Of a DNA stretch of 64,000 nt, positions 25,613 to 33,776 are shown in pieces. Location: the NCBI GenBank assembly GCA_964461025.1, contig CAYWSE010000007.1, positions 1 through 64,000 of the forward strand, read 5' to 3'. Both the position numbers and the translations under genes were made by a program. How positions within the stretch are numbered: the first letter of the stretch is position 1; each line of letters opens with the position of its first letter. Source of the stretch: JAHBVL01 sp964461025. GTDB taxonomy: Bacteria; Chloroflexota; Chloroflexia; Thermomicrobiales; UBA6265. The notes under the pieces are model-generated. The model made no database searches, was not told the DNA's origin, and saw only the letters and a list, made by a program, of their open reading frames with translations.

Positions 25613-26700
25613 ACGCGAGACTGCGGACCGTCATTGTCGGCCTGAATCACTACCACGTCACCGGCTGGGTCGAGTCTCTGGCCGCATTTCAGGATGCCAT
25701 CGAGATCGTCGGTCGGTATGACCCCGATCCGGCACGTGAGTCGGCGGATGCGCCAGACTTCTCCGATCCGAATCTCTCCCAGGCCTTCCCAGCCTGGCTC
25801 TCGGAAGTGCCATTCTGGAGCGATCTCGACGCCATGATCGCCTCGGTCCGCCCCGAGCTGGCGCTCATCACGTTGCCGAATGTCGCCGTTCCGGATGCGG
25901 TTGCCCGGCTCGGCGCCACAGGAACGCACCTGCTCGTCGACAAGCCCGGCGGAGCGAATGCCGTCGATGCGGCCGCGGCCATGAAGACTGCGCGCGATCA
26001 TGGCGCGAAGGTCGCGGTGGCGTTCACACGACGGCACGGTCATCCCTGGCGGCAGGTCGCAAGGGAGATCGAGTCCGGACGCCTGGGCCGCGTCATGACG
26101 GTCGAAGCGGTGTTCACTACCTCGTCAGTCGTCGTTCGTAATCCCGACAATCACATCTTCGACAAGTCACTGATGGGCGGCGGCATTCTCAGCTGGCTCG
26201 GCGTCCATGACGTCGATTTGATCCACTGGCTGACCGGCGAACGGATGGACACTGTCCAGGCCATGACCGCCACAGCCACCTCCGCCGAAATCGACGTCGA
26301 GGACACGATTTCCATCGCATTCCGTCTCAAGGGCGGCGCGCTTGGCACGATGCACTTTGCGTATGCGCTGCCGCGACAGGGCGGCGAGGGCTATGTGGCG
26401 ATACGTGGCACGAATGCGTCGGTGCGTATCGACGCCAGTGGCGCAACGACCTGGATCGGGGCGGGAACGGCGGTAGATCCTCTCCTCACGGAGAACATCA
26501 CAAGTGAATCGATTCGACTGCCGGGCTACGGAACCGTCGGTTCTCTAATCGTTCGCGACCTGCTCGACGCCATCGCCGAAGACCGGGATCCCAGGGCGAC
26601 CGGCGAGGATGCCGTCGCGGCGCTGCAGGTGATCGATGCGGCATATGCCTCGGCGTCTCAATCCGGCAGGCGAGTGACCATCGATTGGGGGGAACTGTGA
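25609..26700 (+). CDS. Gfo/Idh/MocA-family oxidoreductase (first paralogue)
   Basis: 363 residues. An N-terminal Rossmann domain (VIVGLNHYHVTGW) with the family lysine in DKPGG (111-113), then the C-terminal alpha/beta domain containing the GGGILSWLGVHDVDLIHWL block with a catalytic-region histidine. These enzymes oxidise or epimerise hydroxyls of sugars and related alcohols with NAD(P). It overlaps both neighbours by four bases. The protein closely resembles the one at 39428, including the unusual HYHxTGWVESL opening, so the two likely act on related compounds. Confidence 0.87.
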   Translation: MNARLRTVIVGLNHYHVTGWVESLAAFQDAIEIVGRYDPDPARESADAPDFSDPNLSQAFPAWLSEVPFWSDLDAMIASVRPELALITLPNVAVPDAVARLGATGTHLLVDKPGGANAVDAAAAMKTARDHGAKVAVAFTRRHGHPWRQVAREIESGRLGRVMTVEAVFTTSSVVVRNPDNHIFDKSLMGGGILSWLGVHDVDLIHWLTGERMDTVQAMTATATSAEIDVEDTISIAFRLKGGALGTMHFAYALPRQGGEGYVAIRGTNASVRIDASGATTWIGAGTAVDPLLTENITSESIRLPGYGTVGSLIVRDLLDAIAEDRDPRATGEDAVAALQVIDAAYASASQSGRRVTIDWGEL

Positions 26701-27623
26701 CCGAAACACTGAAGGGTGTCTGGGTCGCAATGCCGACGCCATGGCAGTCCGATGGAACGGTCGATTCGGGTGTCGTCCGGGAGATCGTAGCGCGCTACGC
26801 CGCAGCTGGACTCGACGGCGCCTACACCACGGGCACCGACGGCGAGCTGCATGTTATGGAGCTCGACGAGCTCGCCCAGCTCGTGCCCCCATTTGCGGAG
26901 GCAGCGTCTGCAGCCGGACTGCCGGTGCAAGTAGGTTGCGGTTGGCAACACACCAAGGGCGTCATCGACCGCGGCCGGGTCGCGGCGGCAAACGGTGTGG
27001 GGATCATTCAGCTCACCCTCCCCTCCTGGATTCCACTCAACGACGACGAGCTGTTGCGCTTCTATGGCGCGATCCAGACCGCGCTACCGGAAACACTCCT
27101 GATTCATTACAACATCTTGCGAAGCGGCCGTATGTTGACAGGGCGGGATTATCTCCGTGTGCTCGAGGTGGCGCCGAATCTGGCCGGCAGCAAGCATACG
27201 GGCGGCAGCACAGCGGCACTCTCCGAAATCATCGACGCCACGCCCCATCTCGCCCACTTTGCCGTCGACGCCGATATCGTGACCGGGGCGATGGTCGGAT
27301 CACCCGGCTATTACAGCTTCATCGCCAATCTCTCACCCGGCTTCGCGTTACAGATGATGGCCGCATGCGACAGGAAAGACTGGGACGAAGCAGCGAAGTA
27401 CGGCGTCTACTGCCGCCGGTTTTTCCGCAGCTGGCTGGCGCTCTGTCCAGATATCAATTCGTCGTCCGCGCTCGGGAAGATCGCGACGCGAGCCGGGATC
27501 TGTCCAGACATGCCTCTGGCGATCAAGGAGCCCTACATCAGCGGCGCGGAACGACATGTCAACGAGCTGCGCGAACTGGTCGCGCGGGAGTTTCCTGAGC
27601 TGGCGGAGGGCCAGCTGCGGTAA
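26697..27623 (+). CDS. DapA/NanA-type class I lyase
   Basis: 308 residues of the dihydrodipicolinate synthase/N-acetylneuraminate lyase superfamily. The Schiff-base lysine is K166 (GSKHTGG), the assisting tyrosine Y138 (IHYN), and the TTGTDGE segment near 44-50 corresponds to the carboxylate-binding TTG loop. Members cleave or form 2-keto acid aldols using pyruvate. In this setting a catabolic retro-aldol or dehydratase role is more likely than lysine synthesis. The GTG start has GGGGGGA upstream and overlaps the previous stop. Exact substrate unknown. Confidence 0.87.
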   Translation: MTETLKGVWVAMPTPWQSDGTVDSGVVREIVARYAAAGLDGAYTTGTDGELHVMELDELAQLVPPFAEAASAAGLPVQVGCGWQHTKGVIDRGRVAAANGVGIIQLTLPSWIPLNDDELLRFYGAIQTALPETLLIHYNILRSGRMLTGRDYLRVLEVAPNLAGSKHTGGSTAALSEIIDATPHLAHFAVDADIVTGAMVGSPGYYSFIANLSPGFALQMMAACDRKDWDEAAKYGVYCRRFFRSWLALCPDINSSSALGKIATRAGICPDMPLAIKEPYISGAERHVNELRELVAREFPELAEGQLR

Positions 27624-27645
27624 GTCACGAGGGATGGGAGCGCAC

Positions 27646-28683
27646 GTGTACCGATTTGGCATCGTGGGATTGAGCTGGATCACATCCGACCCGTCAGGAG
27701 AAGCGACGCATCGGGTGCTCGGGACGGCCATGCCCGGCACACACCTTTCCGGCATGGCCAATCTACCGGAGGTTCAGGTCGTTGCCGGTTGCGACATCAG
27801 CGCCGACGCCCGGCAGCTTTTCGTCGAGCGCTGGGACGCCACCTGGCCCGGACTGGCAGTCTTCGATGACTACCACCGCATGCTGGACGAGCTCGATCTC
27901 GACATCGTTTGTGTGGCGACGCCCGACAATCTGCACGCCGAGGTCGTCATCGCAGCGGCAAACGCCGGCGTCAAGGGCATCTTCTGCGAGAAGCCGATGT
28001 CGACGCACACTGATGAGGTCGATGAGATGATCGCCGCCCTCGATGCAAACGGCGTCGTCTGCAGCGTCAATCACACACGACGCTGGATGCCGAACTATGT
28101 TGCGGCGCGCGAGGTCATCCGGTCGGGAGCGATAGGCAACGTCGCGACGGTGACGGGCAGACTGGGCGGCGAACGAGCGATGCTCTGGCGCAACCACAGT
28201 CATATGATCGATCTGCTCAATTACTTCGCCGAGGGCACGCCCGAGTGGGTCATTGGTGAGCTGGAAACCGGATTCGAGGACTACGGCCTGCGCTACCACG
28301 GCGACGGCGGACGCGACGCCGCGCTCGAACCCGGCGCGAACGCCTACATCGCCTGGGACAACGGCGTCCGCGGCTTTCTGGTTGGAGAAAAGCGCGGACT
28401 CTCCGCGTTGAACGTCGAGATCAGCGGCGCAACGGGCCGGGTTGTTGTCAACGACCAAACGGCGTTTCTCGATCAATTGACCGAGAGCGGGCTCAAATCG
28501 AGCCCAATCATTCCCAGGTACTCAATGGGTGGCATGCAGGCAGCGGTTGCCGATCTGATCCATGCCGTTTCAACTGGAGAGACGCCGCAATCGCCGCCGT
28601 CGGAAGCGCGGAAAACCGTGGCGATCATCGACGGCATTCTGGCGTCGCAAGCGAACGGCAATGTGCGCGTGGCGGTTCCCTGA
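27646..28683 (+). CDS. Gfo/Idh/MocA-family oxidoreductase (second type)
   Basis: 345 residues. The Rossmann opening is FGIVGLSWI, and the classical EKP motif is intact (E115-K116-P117 in FCEKPMST). The C-terminal half has a shorter HSHMIDLLNYF helix. It differs clearly from the 25609/39428 pair and probably catalyses a different redox step in the same pathway. Start: the GTG at 27646 has GGGAG five bases upstream; the ATG at 27634 has its GAGGG directly adjacent and is less likely. It follows the DapA-like gene by 22 bases. Confidence 0.85.
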   Translation: MYRFGIVGLSWITSDPSGEATHRVLGTAMPGTHLSGMANLPEVQVVAGCDISADARQLFVERWDATWPGLAVFDDYHRMLDELDLDIVCVATPDNLHAEVVIAAANAGVKGIFCEKPMSTHTDEVDEMIAALDANGVVCSVNHTRRWMPNYVAAREVIRSGAIGNVATVTGRLGGERAMLWRNHSHMIDLLNYFAEGTPEWVIGELETGFEDYGLRYHGDGGRDAALEPGANAYIAWDNGVRGFLVGEKRGLSALNVEISGATGRVVVNDQTAFLDQLTESGLKSSPIIPRYSMGGMQAAVADLIHAVSTGETPQSPPSEARKTVAIIDGILASQANGNVRVAVP

Positions 28684-28684
28684 G

Positions 28685-29821
28685 ATGCTGACCGTGATCG
28701 ATCGCGGAATCGTGTTCGATGCAACGACTGCTCCACTCGAGCAGCGCTCGAACGCGTTCACGTCGCTCACGGCAACCAGCGAGGGGTATCTCTGTTCATT
28801 CCGCTCAGCATCTGGCCGTGACGATCCCGGCGGAAGGCTTCGCGTCATGTCGAGCGACGACGGTAAGACCTGGTCGACACTTGACGAGGGCCTCATATAC
28901 GAAATCGACGGCATTGTCGGCGACATGTATGCCGGGTATTTCACCGAGCTCGAACCTGGTTTGGTGACGGGCGCCTTCGTTTGGGTCGACCGCTCCAATC
29001 CAGATTTGTCGTTCGTCAACCCGGAAACCGCCGGCATTCTGCCGACCAGGAATCTGCTGGCGTCGTCGACAGACGGCGGGCGGAACTGGAAAGGCTGGCG
29101 TGAGGTCGATCTCGGCCCGGAGGAAGGCTGCACCTTGACAGGTCCGGTTTTCGAGTTTGCCGAGGGCGTCCTCGGACTGCCGTACGAAACGTGGAAGTCG
29201 TACAACGACACAAGCCCCGGTCACCACACCGCCTCGTTGCGGTTGTCTCGCGACGGCGGAGCTACCTGGAATGAACGTCAGGTTGTTGCAGCCGATCCGC
29301 ACGGTGGAACGCTGTATTGGGATCAGCGGATCGCGGTGAATGGCGATTCCGGCGACGCCTGCGCGATGTTCTGGACGCACAATCGCCCTCTCGGCCGCGA
29401 TATCGACAACACGATCGCCTGGTTGGCGTCTGGCCAGACTGAGTGGAGCGCGCCTGTAAGCTGCAACTGGCCAGGACAGCACTGCCAGCCACTCTGGCTG
29501 GGCGGCGATCGTCTGCTGGCAGTGCACGTTCAACGTGGTCCGCAGAGCGGCATCGTGGCTCGACTCAGTGAGGATTTTGGCCACACCTGGAACGCAGATC
29601 AAACGACGCAGATCTATCTCCACAACGCTTTTCATAGTGAGGATCAAGCGGAGAGCTTCGAAGCATTCTGGCTTGAAATGATGACCTGGGAATTCGGTCA
29701 TCCACGGGCTGTGCAGATGAAGGATGGCGACGTGCTGGTGGTCTGGTACGCCGGTGACAGCAACGCCACCAGCGTCCACTGGGCACGGCTCTCTGTCCCA
29801 CCGGCAGGAGAAGCATCATGA
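28685..29821 (+). CDS. Sialidase-like (Asp-box, six-bladed propeller) protein
   Basis: 378 residues with four Asp-boxes: SSDDGKTW (56-63), SSTDGGRNW (127-135), SRDGGATW (188-195) and SEDFGHTW (about 288). These mark a beta-propeller of the exo-alpha-sialidase superfamily. A clear catalytic arginine triad was not assigned, and there is no signal peptide or membrane anchor, unlike secreted sialidases. It may be an intracellular glycoside hydrolase, a lyase, or a binding propeller. The ATG is one base after the preceding stop and its own stop overlaps the aminotransferase ATG, so it is firmly embedded in the operon. Confidence 0.8.
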   Translation: MLTVIDRGIVFDATTAPLEQRSNAFTSLTATSEGYLCSFRSASGRDDPGGRLRVMSSDDGKTWSTLDEGLIYEIDGIVGDMYAGYFTELEPGLVTGAFVWVDRSNPDLSFVNPETAGILPTRNLLASSTDGGRNWKGWREVDLGPEEGCTLTGPVFEFAEGVLGLPYETWKSYNDTSPGHHTASLRLSRDGGATWNERQVVAADPHGGTLYWDQRIAVNGDSGDACAMFWTHNRPLGRDIDNTIAWLASGQTEWSAPVSCNWPGQHCQPLWLGGDRLLAVHVQRGPQSGIVARLSEDFGHTWNADQTTQIYLHNAFHSEDQAESFEAFWLEMMTWEFGHPRAVQMKDGDVLVVWYAGDSNATSVHWARLSVPPAGEAS

Positions 29822-31074
29822 CTGCACCACGGGCGACCGATCTTGCCATCAACGGCGGTTTGCCAGTGCGAACATCGCCGTTGCCCGGCCATAGTCGCGC
29901 AATGGGCGACGAGGAGCTCGAGGAGCTCGCCGAAGTCGTGCGTTCAGGTCAGCTTGGACGTCACCAGGGCACGAAGGTCAAAGCGCTCGAGAAGACGTTC
30001 GCTGAGCTCTACGGTGTCCGGCATGCCATCGCGGTGTCGTCTGGTTCCGCCGCGGTTCATACTGCAATCGCCGCCATCGATCCCGAACCGGGTGATGAGA
30101 TCATCACGACGCCGTGCAGCGATTTCGGCACGGTCATGGGGATTCTCTTCCAGAACGCCATACCGGTCTTCGCCGATCTCGATCCCCAGACATTCTGCAT
30201 CGATCCCGCCAGCGTCGAGTCGCTGATTACCCCGCGCACCCGGGCGATCATGCCGGTTCATCTCTTCGGCGGTCCGGCGGACATCGATGCATTGGTCGAT
30301 ATCGGTCACCGTCATGGCATTCCCGTCATCGAGGATTGCGCGCAGGCACAGCTGACCGAGGTGAGTGGACGCCTGGCTGGCACGATTGGCGATATCGGTT
30401 GTTTCAGCTTCAACAATACCAAGCATCTCAATTGCGGCGAGGGCGGCATCGTTGTCACGAATGACGATGATCTCGCCCGCCGCATGCGGCTCTTCGCAGA
30501 CAAAGCCTGGCCGCGCGAGGAAGCGGGCCGGTTCAGTCTCTTTCTGGGCCAGAACTACCGGCTGAACGAGCTGGAGGGAGCGGTCGCCCTGGTCGGCCTG
30601 CGCCGTTTGAAAGAGAACGTCGCGGCGCGACGGCACGCGATCGGAGCGATCCTCGCGGCAATCGAAGGGATGCCGGGAGTGGAGATTCCCACCTATCCGG
30701 CTGGCGCCGAATCGAGCTACTGGATTTTGCATCTTTTCGTCGATCAGCAGTTGGATGCGGACGAAGTCGCGGCGGCGCTGCAGGCGGAAGGCATTCCCTT
30801 CACCGCGAAGTATGTGACACCGCTCTACACCTGGCCCGTTTTGCGCGATGCCCAAACGTACGGCAAGTCACGATTCCCGTTCGATTCTCCGTACACCGAC
30901 CGTCCTTTCGACTACGCGCCTGGGCTCTGTCCAGTTTTCGAAGCGCGGCGGGAAAAGCTCATTCTCCTCTCAGTCGATGAACAGTGGACAGACGAGGACG
31001 CTGCAGACATCGCCAACGCGCTGCGCAAGGTCCTTCCGGCGTTCATGAACGCGGAGAACATCGATGCTGATTGA
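29818..31074 (+). CDS. DegT/DnrJ/EryC1/StrS-family aminotransferase
   Basis: 418 residues of the PLP-dependent sugar aminotransferase family. The PLP lysine is K202 in NNTKHLNCGEGG, the preceding ED of IEDCAQAQ (about 172) holds the pyridine nitrogen, and the SSGSAAVHTAI segment near 75 binds phosphate. Members usually aminate keto-sugars, but catabolic use in reverse is possible. Here it sits between a sialidase-like gene and an amidohydrolase, linking the island to amino-sugar or amino-alcohol chemistry. It overlaps the previous gene by four bases and the next by eleven. Confidence 0.88.
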   Translation: MTAPRATDLAINGGLPVRTSPLPGHSRAMGDEELEELAEVVRSGQLGRHQGTKVKALEKTFAELYGVRHAIAVSSGSAAVHTAIAAIDPEPGDEIITTPCSDFGTVMGILFQNAIPVFADLDPQTFCIDPASVESLITPRTRAIMPVHLFGGPADIDALVDIGHRHGIPVIEDCAQAQLTEVSGRLAGTIGDIGCFSFNNTKHLNCGEGGIVVTNDDDLARRMRLFADKAWPREEAGRFSLFLGQNYRLNELEGAVALVGLRRLKENVAARRHAIGAILAAIEGMPGVEIPTYPAGAESSYWILHLFVDQQLDADEVAAALQAEGIPFTAKYVTPLYTWPVLRDAQTYGKSRFPFDSPYTDRPFDYAPGLCPVFEARREKLILLSVDEQWTDEDAADIANALRKVLPAFMNAENIDAD

Positions 31075-32689
31075 CGTCAACGCCTCGTTCGGAGGTCGCG
31101 AGTCGATTCAGCGGTATGGAGTCGATACCCTGGAGCGTGAGCTCGACGCCACTCCGTACGCTCTGGCGTTCGTCAGCGCGAACGAAGGCGTGTTCGATCA
31201 GCAAACGGCGAACGATCACGTCTTCGCGTTGTGCGAAGCCAATGAGCGCTGGTTGCCAGCGGCGACGCTCCATCCCGGCGACACCTTCTCCTGGCGGGAA
31301 GAACTCACTCGCAGTCTCGAGGCCGGGGTCAGGCTCTTTCGCATCAACCCGGTGAAGAGCGGATGGGCGGTCGATTCGATTCTGCTGTCTCTGCTCATCG
31401 ACAGGCTGGCAGGTACCGGCGCGGCGCTCCTGGTCGAGTCTGCGCCCGCCGGGCTCCCGTCCGCTGTCGTGGTTCGAACGTCGCAAGCCGGCGTACCGGT
31501 GATTTTCTCGGAAGCGCGGTATTTCCCGCTTACGGAGCTGATCCCGCTCTCGCAGCATTATCAGGATGTCTTCATCGAAACGAGCCGTTTGACGAGTCCC
31601 GGCGGGATCGCACTCTGTGTGCGAGAGATTGGCTCGCATCGCCTCCTCTACGGTTCCGGCGCGAACCGGTATCCGGCGAACGTTGCCTGGCAGCTGCTCT
31701 GCCGAGCCGATATCGCGCCAGCCGAGCGCGAAGCGATCGCCTGGCGTAATGCAGCAACGCTCTTCAATCTCGATCCCGCTCCCCTTTTCTTCACTCAAAC
31801 CAACGCGGAGTCAAACGGGACCGGCCCTGCATCGCGAAAGCACAAGAACGCGACTGTGCAACACGCCATGTCGGAACTGCGCCAGGCCGATCCGATTGAA
31901 CGTGAAACCAGCCAGTTTCCTCCCGCAATCGACATCCACCTGCACGACAAGTTCGCCGGCGCGCCCTTTCCGCGGTTCTCAGCCGAAGGATACGAAGCGG
32001 AATTGCGACGCAATCAGATCGTTGCCGGCGTGTCGTCGTCCGCAACAGCAATCTTCCACGATCTGAAGCGAGGCAACGATGAAAATGAAGCGCTGCTTTC
32101 ATCAGTGCCGGGGCTCAAGGGATATGTGGTCGTCGATCCCCGCTATCTCGATGACTCGATTCAGGAACTCGAGCGGCTGCACACGTCTGATTTCTGGGTT
32201 GGTGTTAAGATCCACTGCGCTCACGCGAAAACGCTGACCGGATCGGCGGCAATGACAGAGCTCATGGCCGCCATCGCCGAGCAACGCAAGCCACTGCTCG
32301 TTCATCCGTTAGGAGCGGATTGGCCGGAAGCGCTCTGCATGCATGCGGCCCGGCACCCCGAGTTGCCGATCATCGCCGCCCACGCAGGCTACGGCGATGC
32401 ACCGCATCCAACACACGATGCCGCGCTTCGCCTCTCGCAAGCGCCGAACATTGTCATCGAGTTCTGCAGCACCTATCTGGCGCCAGGAGCGATCCGGCGC
32501 GGCATCGAGGCGGTTGGGGTGGATCGCGTGCTGTTCGGCAGCGATTTCCCGCTCCTCTCGCTCGAGTACATGCGCGTCGCGTACGAGTCCGCCGAACTCT
32601 CGGCTGCCGAATTAGACGCAATCTACCTTCGGAATGCGGCCAGGCTCTTCCCGTCGTTGGGAGCCATCATCGAGGAGGTCGCCAGGTAA
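31064..32689 (+). CDS. Tandem amidohydrolase_2-type protein with degenerate N-terminal half
   Basis: 541 residues built of two similar barrels. The C-terminal half (about 285-541) keeps the metal site: DIHLH (290-294), H414 (LVHPLG), H440 (AAHAGYG) and D494 (FGSDFP). The N-terminal half (1-245) has the same layout but with DVNAS in place of DxHxH and YGSGANRYP in place of GSDFP, so it cannot bind metal and is probably structural or regulatory. Amidohydrolase_2 enzymes hydrolyse or decarboxylate lactones, amides and acids. It overlaps the DegT gene and is followed by an aldolase gene after a small hairpin. Confidence 0.78.
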   Translation: MLIDVNASFGGRESIQRYGVDTLERELDATPYALAFVSANEGVFDQQTANDHVFALCEANERWLPAATLHPGDTFSWREELTRSLEAGVRLFRINPVKSGWAVDSILLSLLIDRLAGTGAALLVESAPAGLPSAVVVRTSQAGVPVIFSEARYFPLTELIPLSQHYQDVFIETSRLTSPGGIALCVREIGSHRLLYGSGANRYPANVAWQLLCRADIAPAEREAIAWRNAATLFNLDPAPLFFTQTNAESNGTGPASRKHKNATVQHAMSELRQADPIERETSQFPPAIDIHLHDKFAGAPFPRFSAEGYEAELRRNQIVAGVSSSATAIFHDLKRGNDENEALLSSVPGLKGYVVVDPRYLDDSIQELERLHTSDFWVGVKIHCAHAKTLTGSAAMTELMAAIAEQRKPLLVHPLGADWPEALCMHAARHPELPIIAAHAGYGDAPHPTHDAALRLSQAPNIVIEFCSTYLAPGAIRRGIEAVGVDRVLFGSDFPLLSLEYMRVAYESAELSAAELDAIYLRNAARLFPSLGAIIEEVAR

Positions 32690-32710
32690 ACGTAAGTGCA
32701 AAGACGAAAT

Positions 32711-32729
32711 CGCGAAAACGTGTTTCGCG
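32711..32729. other. Small hairpin before the aldolase gene
   Basis: CGCGAAA, loop ACGTG, TTTCGCG: perfect 7-bp arms, 22 bases after the amidohydrolase stop and 27 before the aldolase ATG. It could tune relative expression inside the operon. Confidence 0.45.
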
Positions 32730-32755
32730 GCGAAGAACACTGTTGGAGGGAAGCG

Positions 32756-33514
32756 ATGAACATCAAGAACACTGCCAAAGAACGCATGTTGAAGGGTGAA
32801 CCGGCATTCGGCTGGGCGCTGGGTCTGGGGTCCGCCTTCGCCGGTGAGCGTCTCGCTGGAACCGGCATCGATTTCGTCATGATCGACGGTCAGCATGGTT
32901 CCTGGGGCGTGGACAGCACGTTTGCGGCGTTCCTGGCCATCGCCGCGGGCGGCGCGACGCCGATGGCGAGAGTGCCAAAGAACGACTATACGGTGATCGG
33001 CAAGTTTCTCGATGAAGGAGCCCTCGGCATCATCGTCCCGATGGTCCACACCGCTGACGACGCCAAACACGCCGCCGACGCCTGCCGCTTTCCCCCAACT
33101 GGGGCACGCTCATGGGGATGGGGCCGGGCCGGAGCTTATGGCGACGACTACCCATTGGCCGTCAATGACGAGATCTTCCTGGCCGTGCAGATCGAGAGTG
33201 CCGACGCGGTGAAGAACGCGGAGGCGATTCTTGCCACCGAGGGCGTCGATGGATGCTGGATCGGTCCGTCCGACCTGCAACTGTCATACGGCCACATGCC
33301 CTGGTCTGACGAAGGCGTCAAGGTTTTGAATGCGGCGCTCGAGCAAATCGAAGCCGCCGCCAAATCGACTGGCAAGATCCTTGGGTTCGCCACCAACGGT
33401 CCAGAGCACGCCCGATCGCTGGCCGATCGGGGGTATCGGTTCCTGACCGCCGGAAGCGACATCGGATTCATGCTCTCAGGCGCCGCGGCGGGGCTGAAAG
33501 TCATGCGCGGCTAA
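32756..33514 (+). CDS. HpcH/HpaI-type 2-keto acid aldolase
   Basis: 252 residues of the class II HpcH/HpaI aldolase family, which cleave 2-keto-3-deoxy acids to pyruvate or glyoxylate plus an aldehyde. Visible: the MIDGQHG box (usually MDxEHG; the base histidine is kept, the neighbouring Glu is Gln), MARVP arginine, IIVPMV, the metal-binding glutamate in VQIES and the aspartate in GPSDL. The ATG has GGAGGG five bases upstream. As the last enzyme before the second transporter set, it is a natural terminal step delivering central metabolites. Confidence 0.87.
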   Translation: MNIKNTAKERMLKGEPAFGWALGLGSAFAGERLAGTGIDFVMIDGQHGSWGVDSTFAAFLAIAAGGATPMARVPKNDYTVIGKFLDEGALGIIVPMVHTADDAKHAADACRFPPTGARSWGWGRAGAYGDDYPLAVNDEIFLAVQIESADAVKNAEAILATEGVDGCWIGPSDLQLSYGHMPWSDEGVKVLNAALEQIEAAAKSTGKILGFATNGPEHARSLADRGYRFLTAGSDIGFMLSGAAAGLKVMRG

Positions 33515-33566
33515 TGTGCGGAACATTGTCACGACCGGTTTGAAATCCGGTGAACAGGCGGGTACC

Positions 33567-33689
33567 ATGGCATCGCAACAATGTGATTCTTGCCAATACG
33601 GAGGGCCGTTCGTGACAGCCGAATCAGGCTATCCGGTGGTGTGTTTGCACCGGAAGTCAACTGGAGAGAGGAGGCCAAGCCGCGAATGA
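33567..33689 (+). CDS. Possible 40-residue Cys-rich small protein
   Basis: A short frame (ATG 33567, TGA 33687) encodes a peptide with a C-x-x-C pair near its N-terminus (CDSCQYG) and a later CLH, the pattern of small zinc or iron-binding domains. The upstream GGCGGG is a weak ribosome-binding site. It occupies the 260-base leader between the aldolase and the second binding-protein gene. It may be chance; conservation would decide. Confidence 0.3.
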   Translation: MASQQCDSCQYGGPFVTAESGYPVVCLHRKSTGERRPSRE

Positions 33690-33776
33690 CGGGAATGTGT
33701 TCTGCAATGTGAAAGAGCGTCTTTCCATTGTTACAGACACACCACGATTACTGGGCATAGACCAAAGGAGTGAACG

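Noticed and set aside
26697..27623. Lysine-pathway DapA
   Set aside because: No other lysine genes nearby; embedded in a catabolic operon behind a GntR regulator.
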